24,419 nt of DNA from Oscillospiraceae bacterium (GCA_004557855.1 SFFJ01000028.1:1-24419); one strand, 5' to 3'. Positions 1 to 8,350 are shown, counted from the stretch's first letter. Made by a program: numbers and translations. The notes: generated from the sequence alone by a model not told the origin.

Positions 1-5
1 ACTAT

Positions 6-80
6 GGCCCGTTGGTCAAGCGGCTAAGACACCGGCCTCTCACGCCGGTAACGCGGGTTCGATTCCCGCACGGGTCACCA
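6..80 (+). tRNA. tRNA-Glu (anticodon CTC)
   Basis: A complete cloverleaf is visible. The acceptor arms GGCCCGT and ACGGGTC pair over seven positions with one G-U, the anticodon stem CCGGC/GCCGG encloses the loop CTCTCAC giving anticodon CTC (reads GAG, Glu), and the T-arm contains GGTTCGATTCC. The 3' CCA is encoded at 78-80. It sits two bases before a 5S rRNA gene, so it probably belongs to the tail of an rRNA operon whose 16S and 23S genes lie left of the window. Confidence 0.95.
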
Positions 81-82
81 TA

Positions 83-321
<239 letters not shown>

Positions 322-328
322 CTAATAC

Positions 329-366
329 AAAATGCCATCCCACAGCGGGATGGCATTTTGCTTTTC
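329..366 (+). terminator. Terminator of the tRNA-Glu/5S operon
   Basis: A 13-bp perfect inverted repeat (aaaatgccatccc at 329-341 and gggatggcatttt at 347-359) encloses a 5-nt loop and is followed by gctttt. This is a typical intrinsic terminator at the end of the rRNA operon. Confidence 0.9.
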
Positions 367-371
367 CGCAA

Positions 372-416
372 TAAAAATCCTCCCGTCGTTTTTCCCGGCG
401 GGAGGCCGTTTTATTT
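372..416 (-). terminator. Terminator of the RluA-family gene (possibly bidirectional)
   Basis: Arms cctcccg (379-385) and cgggagg (399-405) form a hairpin. Read on the minus strand it is followed by atttttatt, directly downstream of the pseudouridine synthase stop codon at 411. On the plus strand it is followed by ccgttttatttt, so it may also back up the 5S terminator. Confidence 0.75.
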
Positions 417-1367
417 TACCCAGTCGTCCGGCAGCTTCTTCGCATGGAATTCCCGGCCATTCAAATAGGATAGGGGAGAGCCTTCCGGCACCCCGGTAAA
501 GCGCAGCCGCCAGGCGCACAGCACCTGCTGCTGTAAATTCAGCGCCCGATTTTTTCTCAAGCTCTCCGGCGTACAGTATTTGGTATCGCCTAGCAGCGGC
601 CAGCCCATATGCGCCATGTGCGCCCTTATTTGATGGGTCCGTCCGGTGTGCAGCGTCACCTCCAGCAGCGCCAGCCCGTTTTTTTGCCGCAGTACCCTGT
701 ATTCCGTAATGATGGTTTTAGCATCCGGCTGCGGTTTATCAAAAACGCAAACCGTTTTGGCTTTGGTATCCCGCCGTAAAAATGCCTTGCAGACGGCATG
801 CGCCGGCGACGGTACCCCCACCGTGACACAGCGGTAAACCTTCTCCACCTGCCGCTGCTTTATGATCTCGTTCATCTCCTGCAAAGCCATGGCATTTTTG
901 GCACAAAGCACCAGTCCGCCGGTGTTTCGGTCGATACGGTTGCACAGCGCGGGCGCAAAGCTGTTTTCCTGCGCCGGATCGTACTCGCCCTTTTGGTACA
1001 AGTACTTCTGCACCCGCCCGATGAGCGTATCCGCCGTCCCGCTTTCGTCCTCATGCACCACCAGACCCGCGGGCTTATCCGCTATCAGTATGTTTTCATC
1101 CTCATAGATGACCGAAAGCGCATCCCCCGCCCGTAAAAAGGCGGTATCCGCCCGCTGTTCTGCAAAAAACTCATCATTGAGGTACAGGCTTATCACATCG
1201 CCCACCGTAAGTCGGGTGCTGATTTCAGCCCGCTTGCCATTCACCTTGATGCGCTTGGTTCGTATCCCCTTATACATCATCGAGGCTGGCAGCAGCGGCG
1301 CCGCCTTGCCGAGGAATTTATCCAACCGCTGGCCGGCGTCATTTTGTCCTATCGTAAATTCTTTCAT
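411..1367 (-). CDS. RluA-family pseudouridine synthase
   Basis: This protein of 318 aa isomerises specific uridines in rRNA or tRNA to pseudouridine in the cytoplasm. An N-terminal S4-like RNA-binding region (about residues 10-65, with RLDKFL and IKVNGKR) precedes the catalytic domain. The active-site motif reads NRIDRNTGG, with the catalytic Asp present; the usual His before R-[IL]-D is Asn, as seen in RluC-like branches. The family motif HTGRTHQIRAHMAHMGWPLLGD is split across residues 240-265. The ATG is preceded by aagagga at suitable spacing. It diverges from the radC-like gene and has its own minus-strand promoter. Which uridine it modifies cannot be told from the sequence. A second family member lies at 20047-20964. 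Confidence 0.93.
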   Translation of the reverse strand: MKEFTIGQNDAGQRLDKFLGKAAPLLPASMMYKGIRTKRIKVNGKRAEISTRLTVGDVISLYLNDEFFAEQRADTAFLRAGDALSVIYEDENILIADKPAGLVVHEDESGTADTLIGRVQKYLYQKGEYDPAQENSFAPALCNRIDRNTGGLVLCAKNAMALQEMNEIIKQRQVEKVYRCVTVGVPSPAHAVCKAFLRRDTKAKTVCVFDKPQPDAKTIITEYRVLRQKNGLALLEVTLHTGRTHQIRAHMAHMGWPLLGDTKYCTPESLRKNRALNLQQQVLCAWRLRFTGVPEGSPLSYLNGREFHAKKLPDDWVK

Positions 1368-1399
1368 TGGTTTTTCCTCTTATCGCCGTATTCCTTTTT

Positions 1400-1428
1400 A
1401 GAATACCTGTATTCCCGCCCGCCGTCAA
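1400..1428 (-). promoter_or_regulatory. Promoter of the RluA-family gene
   Basis: On the minus strand TTGACG (plus 1423-1428) and TATTCT (plus 1400-1405) are separated by exactly 17 nt. A second minus-strand candidate, TTGACA-17-TAGCAT, lies further upstream at 1458-1486, so the gene may have two starts. Confidence 0.6.
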
Positions 1429-1440
1429 GCCCCGCCGCCC

Positions 1441-1469
1441 TTTACTTTTTCCGCCCGAAATGCTAAAAT
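1441..1469 (+). promoter_or_regulatory. Promoter of the radC-like gene
   Basis: TTTACT (1441-1446), a 17-nt spacer and TAAAAT (1464-1469) lie about 40 nt before the ATG at 1509. It is divergent from, and interleaved with, the minus-strand promoters of the RluA-family gene. Confidence 0.6.
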
Positions 1470-1490
1470 AAACGCAGCATTTTGTCAAAA

Positions 1491-1500
1491 GGGGAGGGGA
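1491..1500 (+). promoter_or_regulatory. RBS deciding the radC-like start
   Basis: The purine run ggggagggga ends 8 nt before ATG 1509. An upstream in-frame TTG at 1482 lies in front of this site and cannot use it, so 1509 is preferred. Confidence 0.75.
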
Positions 1501-1508
1501 ACCGCCGT

Positions 1509-2270
1509 ATGGCCAATGAACATTCCGGTCACCGTGACCGCCTGCGGGAGCGTTACCTCTCGGAGGGTTTGGACAGCTTTGCCCCGCATAATGTTTTGGA
1601 GCTTCTGCTTTTTTATTCCGTTCCCCGGCGGGACACCAACGTGCTGGCCCATCGTCTGATCGAACAGTTCGGCTCGCTTGTCGGTGTTCTCAATGCCGGC
1701 CCGGAGCAGCTGGCACAGGTGGAGGGCATCGGCATGAACGCCGCCGTCCATCTGCATCTTGTCGCCGATATCGCCCGCCGCTATTATGCCGAAGCCATCG
1801 CCCCGCCGCCCAATGATGCCCGGCGGGAGGATTTGATGCGCTATTACGGCCAAAGGCTGGTGGCCGCCTGCAACGGTCTGCCGGAGGAAACGCTGTATCT
1901 TGTCTGCCTGGATAATAACCTCCGGGAGATCAGCACCGACCGCATCTCCACCGGCGCCCCCAATGCTGTGCAGCTGCCCGGCCGCCGCATCGCCGAGGTC
2001 GCCCTGCGCCACCATGCACCCAGTATCCTGCTGGCGCACAATCATCCGCGCGGCATCGCCATCCCCTCCCGGGAGGACGTCGCCGCCACCCTATCGCTGC
2101 GGGACGCCCTGCGCGCTATTTCGGTCGAGCTGATCGACCACTTTGTCATCGCCGGCAGCGATTACGTTTCCATGGCGCAATCCGGCTTTTTCTCCTCTGC
2201 AGCCCGAACGGCCTTTTCCTTCCGCAGCCCGGGAGACGAAACCGCCCTTGACTGCTTCCCCGACCGGTAA
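1509..2270 (+). CDS. radC: RadC-like JAB-domain protein (UPF0758)
   Basis: The 253-aa protein has an N-terminal helix-hairpin-helix region (about residues 55-85, with VEGIGMNAAVHLHLV) and a C-terminal JAB/MPN metalloprotease-like domain. The zinc motif HxH-x10-D is intact: H177, H179 and D190 in HNHPRGIAIPSREDV. The name RadC is historical; a role in DNA repair is not established for the family, and members often occur near mobile elements. After the usual end of the domain (VSMAQSGFF) there is a tail of about 25 residues without recognisable features. The gene converges with uvrA, sharing a bidirectional terminator with it, and a GC-rich repeat begins one base after its stop codon. Confidence 0.88.
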   Translation: MANEHSGHRDRLRERYLSEGLDSFAPHNVLELLLFYSVPRRDTNVLAHRLIEQFGSLVGVLNAGPEQLAQVEGIGMNAAVHLHLVADIARRYYAEAIAPPPNDARREDLMRYYGQRLVAACNGLPEETLYLVCLDNNLREISTDRISTGAPNAVQLPGRRIAEVALRHHAPSILLAHNHPRGIAIPSREDVAATLSLRDALRAISVELIDHFVIAGSDYVSMAQSGFFSSAARTAFSFRSPGDETALDCFPDR

Positions 2271-2271
2271 A

Positions 2272-2343
2272 GGGCGGGCACGCCTCCGCTGCCCCTCGGG
2301 GCTCCCGTCCGGTCGCCCCTCGCCCGCTTTGCCGCGCCCGCCC
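2272..2343 (-). repeat. GC-rich structured intergenic repeat, copy A (inverted)
   Basis: Read on the minus strand this copy has an 11-bp outer stem (plus 2272-2282 with 2333-2343, one G-U) and an inner stem GGGGC/GCCCC (plus 2298-2302 with 2315-2319). The 5' linker contains gcaaagcgggcgag and the 3' linker contains gaggggcagcggagg. Both linkers are shared with copies B (10492-10569) and C (13710-13782), while the stems differ in sequence. It lies between the radC-like stop codon and the shared terminator. Function is unknown. Confidence 0.8.
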
Positions 2344-2358
2344 CAAAGTCCCCGCCCA

Positions 2359-2403
2359 TAAAAAACCGACTGCAGAGCCCTCGCCCCGCAGCCGGCCTTT
2401 TTT
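2359..2403 (-). terminator. Bidirectional terminator between radC-like gene and uvrA
   Basis: Arms ccgactgc (2366-2373) and gcagccgg (2388-2395) pair over 8 bp with one G-U. An A-run (2359-2365) and a T-run (2398-2403) flank the hairpin, so it can stop transcription of uvrA on the minus strand and of the radC-like gene on the plus strand. It touches the uvrA stop codon. Confidence 0.85.
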
Positions 2404-5230
2404 ATTTCTTCTTCAGCAGCTTTTTCAGGTATTCCCCGGTAAAGGACGCCTTACAGTCCGCGACCTCCTCCGGCGTGCCGCAGCACACCACCGTGCCGCC
2501 GCCGTCGCCGCCCTCGGGGCCCAGATCGATGATATAATCCGCCGTCTTGATGACGTCAAGGTTATGCTCGATGACAATAACGGTATTGCCCGCATCGGTG
2601 AACTTCTGCAAAATCTCAATGAGCTTTTTCACATCATCGGTGTGCAGGCCGGTGGTCGGCTCATCCAGGATATACACCGTCTGCCCGGTGCTGCGCCGGG
2701 AAAGCTCGGTCGCCAGCTTCACCCGCTGTGCCTCGCCGCCGGAAAGGGTCGTCGCCGGCTGCCCGATCTTGATATACCCCAGCCCCACATCGTACAGCGT
2801 TTGCAGCTTCCGCTTTATTTTGGGCAGATTTTCGAAGAAGGAAAGCCCCTCCTCCACGCTCATTTCCAGCACGTCGTAGATGCTCTTGCCCTTATATTTG
2901 ACCTCCAGCGTTTCACGGTTGTAGCGCTTGCCCTTGCACACCTCGCAGGGGACATACACATCCGGCAAAAAATGCATCGGGATTTCCAGAATACCGGCGC
3001 CCTCGCAGGCCTCGCACCGTCCGCCCTTCACATTGAAGGAAAACCGCCCGATCTTATACCCCCGCATTTTGGCCTCGTTGGTGGAAGCAAAAACCTCCCG
3101 AATGTCATTGAACACCCCGGTGTAGGTGGCGGGGTTGCTGCGGGGCGTCCGCCCTATGGGGCTCTGGTCGATATCAATGACCTTGTCCACCAGCTCCAGC
3201 CCGTGCAGCGCCTTGTATTTGCCGGGCCGCACGTGTGCGCCCATCAGCTCCTTGCTCAATGCCTTATTCAGTATCTCGTTGACCAGCGAGCTTTTCCCGG
3301 AACCGGAAACCCCCGTCACCGCCACGAAGCACCCCAGCGGGAACCTCACGTCGATATTTTTCAGGTTGTTTTCCGCTGCACCGATGACCTCCAGAAAGCC
3401 GCCGTTGCCGGGTCGTCTTACCTCCGGCAGCGGGATCTTCTTCGCCCCGGAAAGGTACTGCCCGGTAATGGACTCCTTGCAGTATACGATCTCCTTGGCC
3501 GGGCCGCTGTAAACCACATGCCCGCCGTGTATGCCGGCACCGGGGCCGATATCCACAATGTAATCGGCCGCCTCCATCGTTTCCTCGTCATGCTCCACCA
3601 CGATGACGGTGTTGCCGAGGTCCCGCAGGTTTTTCAGCGCCTCGATGAGCCTTGCATTATCCCGCTGGTGCAGCCCGATGGACGGCTCATCGAGGATGTA
3701 CAGCACTCCCATCAGGCTGGAGCCGATCTGGGTCGCCAGCCGGATACGCTGGCTTTCCCCACCGGAAAGGGTGCTGGCGCTGCGGGCCAGCGTCAGATAA
3801 TTGAGCCCCACATTCGCAAGGAAGGAAAGCCGGCTTTTTATTTCCTTGATGATCTGCCCGGCGATTTTCTGCTGCATCTCGGTCAGCTGCAGCTCGTCCA
3901 TGAATTTCAGTGCTTCCCGCACGCTCATCTTGCAGAAATCGCTGATATTGATGCCGCCCACCGTTACCGCCAGAATTTCGGGACGCAGCCGGTCGCCGTG
4001 GCAGGCAGGGCAGGGGACAGCCGACATAAACGTAGCGATATCATACTTCATCCAGTCGCTGGTGGTCTCCTTAAAGCGCCGCTCCAGGTTATTGACGATG
4101 CCCTCGAAGTCATTGGTGAACTTCCCGGTAAACCCGGCGGAATGCCGCACCATCTCGAACTTTTCCCCCTTGGTGCCGAACAGCACAAGGTCCAGCTTAT
4201 CCTTCGGCATATCCTTGACCGGGATATCCAGCGGTACACCGAAGTGCTTTTCCAGCCCGGTGAAGTACATCTCCCCGATGGTACCGGGGTCGCAGCTCCA
4301 GCCCGAAACCTTGAAGGCGCCGTCCCGGATGGAACGGTCGGGGTAGCGCACCACCAGCGCCGGGTCAACCTTCTGGAACACGCCCAGCCCGGTGCAGGTG
4401 GGGCAGCTTCCCGCCGGATTGTTGAAGGAAAACATATTGGGGGAAAGCTCCTCGATGGAGATATCATGGTCAGGGCAGGCATAGTTCTGGCTGAAAAGCA
4501 TCTCCTCGCCGCCCACTACATCCACTACCACCAGCCCGCCGGTCATGGCACAGCAGGTCTCTATCGAGTCCGCCAGACGGGAGCGGATTTCCGGCTTGAC
4601 CGAAAGCCGGTCCACCACGATCTCGATGGTATGCTTGTAGTTTTTCTCCAGCTTGATCTCCTCGGTCAGCTCATACATACTGCCGTCCACCCTGGCCCGG
4701 ACATACCCGCTGCGGCGGGCGGAGTCCAGCTCTTTTTGGTAGGTGCCCTTGCGCTGCCGCACGATGGGCGCCATCACCTGAATTCGGGTGCCCTCCGGCA
4801 GAGCCAGCACCTTATCCACCATCTGGTCCACCGTTTGCTGACTGATTTCCCGGCCGCAGATGGGGCAGTGGGGAATACCGACTCTGGCATATAAAAGGCG
4901 CAGGTAGTCGTAGATTTCGGTGACGGTACCCACGGTGGAACGGGGGTTTTTGCTGGTGGTTTTCTGGTCGATGGAGATAGCGGGGGAGAGCCCCGAAATA
5001 TCGTCCACATCGGGCTTTTCGGCCTGCCCCAGGAACATTCTGGCGTAGGAGGAAAGGCTCTCCACATAGCGCCTTTGGCCGTCTGCGTAGATGGTATCAA
5101 AGGCCAGGGAGGTCTTGCCGCTGCCGGAAAGCCCCGTAAAGACGATCAGCCGGTCACGGGGGATCTCCAGGTCGATATTCTTGAGGTTATTCTGTCGTGC
5201 GCCTTTTATCACGATTTTATCCAGTGCCAT
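2402..5230 (-). CDS. uvrA: Excinuclease ABC subunit A
   Basis: UvrA is the dimeric ATPase that scans DNA for bulky lesions and loads UvrB in nucleotide excision repair. The 942 aa match the family length. The first ATPase module has Walker A GLSGSGKT (residues 33-40), an interrupted zinc site (CPICGREIS and CPACHGDRL) and the signature LSGGESQRIRLATQIG. The second module has GVSGSGKSSL, the zinc finger CEACEGAG...CEVCKGKRYN, LSGGEAQRVKLATELS and Walker B ILDEPTTGLH. The ATG is preceded by aaggagga. It lies 63 bp after uvrB on the same strand with no terminator between, so both are probably one SOS-controlled transcript. Nothing appears missing. Confidence 0.98.
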   Translation of the reverse strand: MALDKIVIKGARQNNLKNIDLEIPRDRLIVFTGLSGSGKTSLAFDTIYADGQRRYVESLSSYARMFLGQAEKPDVDDISGLSPAISIDQKTTSKNPRSTVGTVTEIYDYLRLLYARVGIPHCPICGREISQQTVDQMVDKVLALPEGTRIQVMAPIVRQRKGTYQKELDSARRSGYVRARVDGSMYELTEEIKLEKNYKHTIEIVVDRLSVKPEIRSRLADSIETCCAMTGGLVVVDVVGGEEMLFSQNYACPDHDISIEELSPNMFSFNNPAGSCPTCTGLGVFQKVDPALVVRYPDRSIRDGAFKVSGWSCDPGTIGEMYFTGLEKHFGVPLDIPVKDMPKDKLDLVLFGTKGEKFEMVRHSAGFTGKFTNDFEGIVNNLERRFKETTSDWMKYDIATFMSAVPCPACHGDRLRPEILAVTVGGINISDFCKMSVREALKFMDELQLTEMQQKIAGQIIKEIKSRLSFLANVGLNYLTLARSASTLSGGESQRIRLATQIGSSLMGVLYILDEPSIGLHQRDNARLIEALKNLRDLGNTVIVVEHDEETMEAADYIVDIGPGAGIHGGHVVYSGPAKEIVYCKESITGQYLSGAKKIPLPEVRRPGNGGFLEVIGAAENNLKNIDVRFPLGCFVAVTGVSGSGKSSLVNEILNKALSKELMGAHVRPGKYKALHGLELVDKVIDIDQSPIGRTPRSNPATYTGVFNDIREVFASTNEAKMRGYKIGRFSFNVKGGRCEACEGAGILEIPMHFLPDVYVPCEVCKGKRYNRETLEVKYKGKSIYDVLEMSVEEGLSFFENLPKIKRKLQTLYDVGLGYIKIGQPATTLSGGEAQRVKLATELSRRSTGQTVYILDEPTTGLHTDDVKKLIEILQKFTDAGNTVIVIEHNLDVIKTADYIIDLGPEGGDGGGTVVCCGTPEEVADCKASFTGEYLKKLLKKK

Positions 5231-5293
5231 TGGTTCCTCCTTGTCGGAAAGCCTCTGTTTACCGTGCTTTTCCGGCAGTAACGTGTAATTGCT

Positions 5294-7258
5294 TTACAGT
5301 GTTTCCTTCAGCTTTGCTATCTTATCCCGCAGGTAGGCGGCGTGCTCAAATTCCAACAGCCGTGCAGCCTCCCGCATCTCGGCGGTCAGCTTGGCGATGG
5401 TCGCCTCGGTCTCCTTGCGGCTCATCTTACGGCCGCCCTTGCCGCCCTTATCCGAAACGCTGATCTCCAGCACCTCGCGGATCTCCTTTTTGATGGTCTG
5501 CGGGGTGATGCCGTGCTCGGCATTATATTTCTGCTGGATCTCCCGCCGGCGGTAGGTCTCCTCGATGGCGTGCTGCATACTGTCGGTCACCTCATCGGCA
5601 TACATGATGACCTTGCCCTCGGCGTTTCTGGCGGCACGGCCTATGGTCTGCACCAATGAGGTCTCGCTGCGCAGGAACCCCTCCTTATCGGCGTCCAGAA
5701 TAGCCACAAGAGAAACCTCCGGGATATCCAGGCCCTCACGCAGCAGGTTGATGCCGACCAGCACATCGAATTCACCCCGCCGCAGGTCACGGATCAGCTC
5801 CATCCGTTCGATGGTATCGACGTCGTGGTGCATATACCGCACCTTGATGCCGGTTTTTTCGAGGTAGGCGGTCAGATCCTCCGCCATCTTTTTGGTCAGG
5901 GTGGTTACCAGCACCCGCTGTCCCTTGGCCGATCGCTCATTGATCTCCCCGATGAGGTCGTCGATCTGCCCCTCCACCGGCCGCACGTCAATTTCGGGGT
6001 CCAGCAGCCCGGTGGGGCGGATGACCTGCTCGGCGATGAGGCTGCTTTGGCTTTTTTCCAGCTCGCCGGGGGTGGCACTCACACAAACGATCTGCTTTAG
6101 CTTGCCCATGAATTCTTCGAATTTCAGGGGGCGGTTATCCAGCGCCGAGGGCAGCCGGAAGCCGTATTCGATGAGGGATTCCTTGCGGCTGCGGTCGCCG
6201 CCGTACATCCCCCTGGCCTGGGGCAGCGTCACATGGCTTTCATCGATGAAGATCACAAAATCCTCGGGGAAATAATCCAGCAGGGTGTAGGGCATACTGC
6301 CGGGCGCCCGGCCGCTTAAAACACGGGAATAGTTTTCGATGCCCTTGCAAAAGCCGATCTCCTGCAGCATCTCCACGTCATAGTTGGTTCTTTCGGCAAT
6401 GCGCTGCGCCTCGATGAGCTTATTATTCGCCCGGAAATATTCCACCCGTTCATCGCATTCCCGGCGGATCTCCTCCAGTCCGGCCAGCAGCCGTTCCCGC
6501 GGGACGATGTAGTGAGAGGCCGGGTAGATGGCCACATGGCTCACCACGTTTTTCACTTCGCCGGTCACGGTGTTTATCTCGCAGATGCGGTCCACCTCAT
6601 CCCCGAAAAATTCCACCCGAATGGCGGTGTCGCTGGAATAGGCGGGGTAGATCTCCACCACATCCCCGCGGACGCGGAATTTATTACGCACAAAGTTGAT
6701 ATCATTGCGTTCATACTGGATCTCCACCAGCTTGCGGATCAGCTCATCCCGATCCTTCACCATGCCCTGCCGCAGCGAAATGACCATGTTGCGGTAGTCG
6801 ATGGGATCGCCGAGGGTGTAAATGCAGGAGATAGAGGAAACGATGATCACATCCCGCCGCTCCGAAAGGGAGGAGGTGGCGGAATGGCGCAGCTTTTCTA
6901 TCTCATCGTTGATGGCGCTGTCCTTTTCGATGTAGGTATCAGTGGAAGCGATATAGGCCTCCGGCTGGTAGTAGTCGTAGTAGCTGACGAAATACTCCAC
7001 CGCATTTTTGGGGAAGAATTCCTTGAATTCGCTGCAAAGCTGGGCGGCAAGGGTCTTATTGTGGGCCAGTACCAGCGTGGGCCGGTTGATGCGCTGGATG
7101 ATATTGGCCATGGTAAAGGTCTTGCCGCTGCCGGTTACGCCCTTCAGGGTCTGCATCCGGTTACCCGCCTCGATGCTTTTTACCAATGCGTCTATGGCCT
7201 CCGGCTGGTCGCCGGTCGGCTGAAAGGGAGATACCAGTTCAAAACGATCTGTACTCAT
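5294..7258 (-). CDS. uvrB: Excinuclease ABC subunit B
   Basis: UvrB is the helicase-like damage-verification subunit that receives DNA from UvrA and recruits UvrC. The 654-aa protein has Walker A GVTGSGKT (residues 40-47), the damage-probing beta-hairpin region (YYDYYQPEAYIASTDTYIEK, about residues 92-111), the IDESH Walker B motif, the helicase motifs TLTKKMAED and GRAARN, and a C-terminal UVR motif (about 615-652, EMREAARLLEFEHAAYLRDK) that binds UvrC. The ATG follows gaggagga. A consensus promoter with an overlapping SOS box lies directly upstream, so the gene is expected to be induced by DNA damage and to be repressed by LexA otherwise. Confidence 0.98.
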   Translation of the reverse strand: MSTDRFELVSPFQPTGDQPEAIDALVKSIEAGNRMQTLKGVTGSGKTFTMANIIQRINRPTLVLAHNKTLAAQLCSEFKEFFPKNAVEYFVSYYDYYQPEAYIASTDTYIEKDSAINDEIEKLRHSATSSLSERRDVIIVSSISCIYTLGDPIDYRNMVISLRQGMVKDRDELIRKLVEIQYERNDINFVRNKFRVRGDVVEIYPAYSSDTAIRVEFFGDEVDRICEINTVTGEVKNVVSHVAIYPASHYIVPRERLLAGLEEIRRECDERVEYFRANNKLIEAQRIAERTNYDVEMLQEIGFCKGIENYSRVLSGRAPGSMPYTLLDYFPEDFVIFIDESHVTLPQARGMYGGDRSRKESLIEYGFRLPSALDNRPLKFEEFMGKLKQIVCVSATPGELEKSQSSLIAEQVIRPTGLLDPEIDVRPVEGQIDDLIGEINERSAKGQRVLVTTLTKKMAEDLTAYLEKTGIKVRYMHHDVDTIERMELIRDLRRGEFDVLVGINLLREGLDIPEVSLVAILDADKEGFLRSETSLVQTIGRAARNAEGKVIMYADEVTDSMQHAIEETYRRREIQQKYNAEHGITPQTIKKEIREVLEISVSDKGGKGGRKMSRKETEATIAKLTAEMREAARLLEFEHAAYLRDKIAKLKETL

Positions 7259-7290
7259 TCGTCCTCCTCGATCATTTTATTCCGCCCTTC

Positions 7291-7319
7291 ATTGTACCAC
7301 GAAAGCAGAACGAACACAA
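7291..7319 (-). promoter_or_regulatory. uvrBA promoter
   Basis: On the minus strand the -35 TTGTGT (plus 7314-7319) and -10 TACAAT (plus 7291-7296) are separated by exactly 17 nt, giving a leader of about 25 nt before the uvrB start. The -35 lies inside the SOS box. Confidence 0.8.
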
Positions 7320-7324
7320 GTTCG
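7311..7324. promoter_or_regulatory. LexA (SOS) operator upstream of uvrB
   Basis: The sequence CGAACACAAGTTCG contains the Firmicutes LexA core GAAC-N4-GTTC and is palindromic in its 5-bp arms. It covers the -35 element of the uvrBA promoter, so bound LexA would block RNA polymerase. The lexA gene is not in this window. Confidence 0.8.
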
Positions 7325-7411
7325 CTTTTGATATTTTCTTATGGAATTTTTCGGGCAAAACCGCCGTGAATTTGTGCGAATACCACGAAAACCCCCGCTG
7401 CAAAACAGCAT

Positions 7412-7442
7412 CACCGGGCAAAGGCCGCAGCCCCGCCCGGTG
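7412..7442 (-). terminator. Possible terminator after the SGNH hydrolase
   Basis: An 8-bp perfect stem (caccgggc 7412-7419, gcccggtg 7435-7442) lies just past the minus-strand stop codon at 7447. On the minus strand it is followed by atgctgtttt, so the T-run is delayed and the call is moderate. Confidence 0.5.
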
Positions 7443-7446
7443 TGGG

Positions 7447-8214
7447 TCATTTATTTTTGGCCGTCACCGGCGTTTCGGCCAGCACCCTTTCAAATTGCGG
7501 CAGCCACCACCGCAGGTATCCTGCTTTTGTGGGGTGGATGGCGTCGTTCATGTACAGCCTTCGCTCCTCCGGAGAGAGGCCGTTAAAGGCCGGGTCGTGC
7601 CACAGGTCCAGCAGGGTGAAGTCCCATTTTTCCCGCAGCTCCACCAGCAGGTTTACCAGCTTGTGATACCGGGGGTTATCGTAGCGGGCGGCGGTGTAAA
7701 AAATGACGGGGCAATCCCACGTCTCCCGCACCGTGGCCAGCACCGCTTCTATCCCGCCCACGGTGGTGGAAACATCAAAGTCCTCCGGGCTGCGGCTGCG
7801 GCTGATTTTGCCCGGCACGCTGCGGAAGGTGGCGTCATTGGTGGAAAGCTGGCAGATAAAATAATCCGGGGGCTGCCCCATGCGGGCCATGCGGCGGCGC
7901 AGCCGCTTGAGGTAGGAATAATGCCCGCGGTCGGCCAGCGTCGTGGCGGAAACGGTCTCCTGTATGATACGGCAGCCGTCGATGCGCCCGAGATAATCGA
8001 GGAAGGATACCCCGCCGGAGGAAAACCCGGAGGAGATGGAGGAGCCGAGACACAGGATGGTCTTTCCCCGCAGGGGGCTGTTTTCCCGCCGGGGCTGACG
8101 TCGCAGGGCATAGGGGGCGGCGTTGCCGGGGTGCCCCAGCCCGAAGAACACCCGCAGGACCGCCAACAGGGCAGCGGCGATGATTATCCCGATGGCGATG
8201 AAAAGGACTTTCAT
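7447..8214 (-). CDS. Membrane-anchored SGNH/GDSL-family hydrolase
   Basis: The 255-aa protein starts with a hydrophobic segment (residues 3-24) that should act as a signal anchor and place the rest outside the cell. The SGNH blocks are visible: block I LGSSISSG with likely nucleophile Ser59, block III STNDA with the oxyanion Asn, and block V DAIHPTKAGY with the catalytic Asp and His. The family cleaves ester bonds in lipids, acylated sugars or peptidoglycan; the substrate here is unknown. The ATG is preceded by aggagga. It diverges from a TetR-type gene, so that regulator may control it, but this is inference from position only. Confidence 0.85.
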   Translation of the reverse strand: MKVLFIAIGIIIAAALLAVLRVFFGLGHPGNAAPYALRRQPRRENSPLRGKTILCLGSSISSGFSSGGVSFLDYLGRIDGCRIIQETVSATTLADRGHYSYLKRLRRRMARMGQPPDYFICQLSTNDATFRSVPGKISRSRSPEDFDVSTTVGGIEAVLATVRETWDCPVIFYTAARYDNPRYHKLVNLLVELREKWDFTLLDLWHDPAFNGLSPEERRLYMNDAIHPTKAGYLRWWLPQFERVLAETPVTAKNK

Positions 8215-8231
8215 TTCGTTTCCTCCTGTGC

Positions 8232-8237
8232 TATAAT
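8232..8237 (+). promoter_or_regulatory. Candidate -10 element for the TetR-type gene
   Basis: A perfect TATAAT stands in the divergent spacer, but the hexamer 17 nt upstream (TTTCAT) is poor and lies inside the hydrolase start. It would give a leader of about 114 nt. Confidence 0.3.
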
Positions 8238-8255
8238 TAGGGGAGACAATCCCGC

Positions 8256-8314
8256 CAAAGCGGCAGGCGCAGATGGTTTTCCACCTCCATTAAGCAACAA
8301 AAACGGCCGCTTTG
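8256..8314. promoter_or_regulatory. 9-bp inverted repeat in the divergent hydrolase/TetR spacer
   Basis: CAAAGCGGC (8256-8264) and GCCGCTTTG (8306-8314) are exact reverse complements 41 nt apart. They could be spaced operator sites for the adjacent TetR-type regulator or the stem of a leader hairpin. No functional evidence is visible. Confidence 0.35.
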
Positions 8315-8341
8315 TCAATACGTGAGCCGAAAGAAATACCC

Positions 8342-8350
8342 AAAGGAGGG
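8342..8350 (+). promoter_or_regulatory. RBS deciding the TetR-type start
   Basis: AAAGGAGGG ends 7 nt before ATG 8358. An in-frame GTG at 8322 precedes this site and has no RBS of its own. Confidence 0.8.

Noticed and set aside
2564..4894. A long open frame (776 codons) on the plus strand opposite uvrA
   Set aside because: It lies entirely antisense to a canonical uvrA, has no RBS or recognisable domain, and its composition follows the GC-rich third positions of uvrA.
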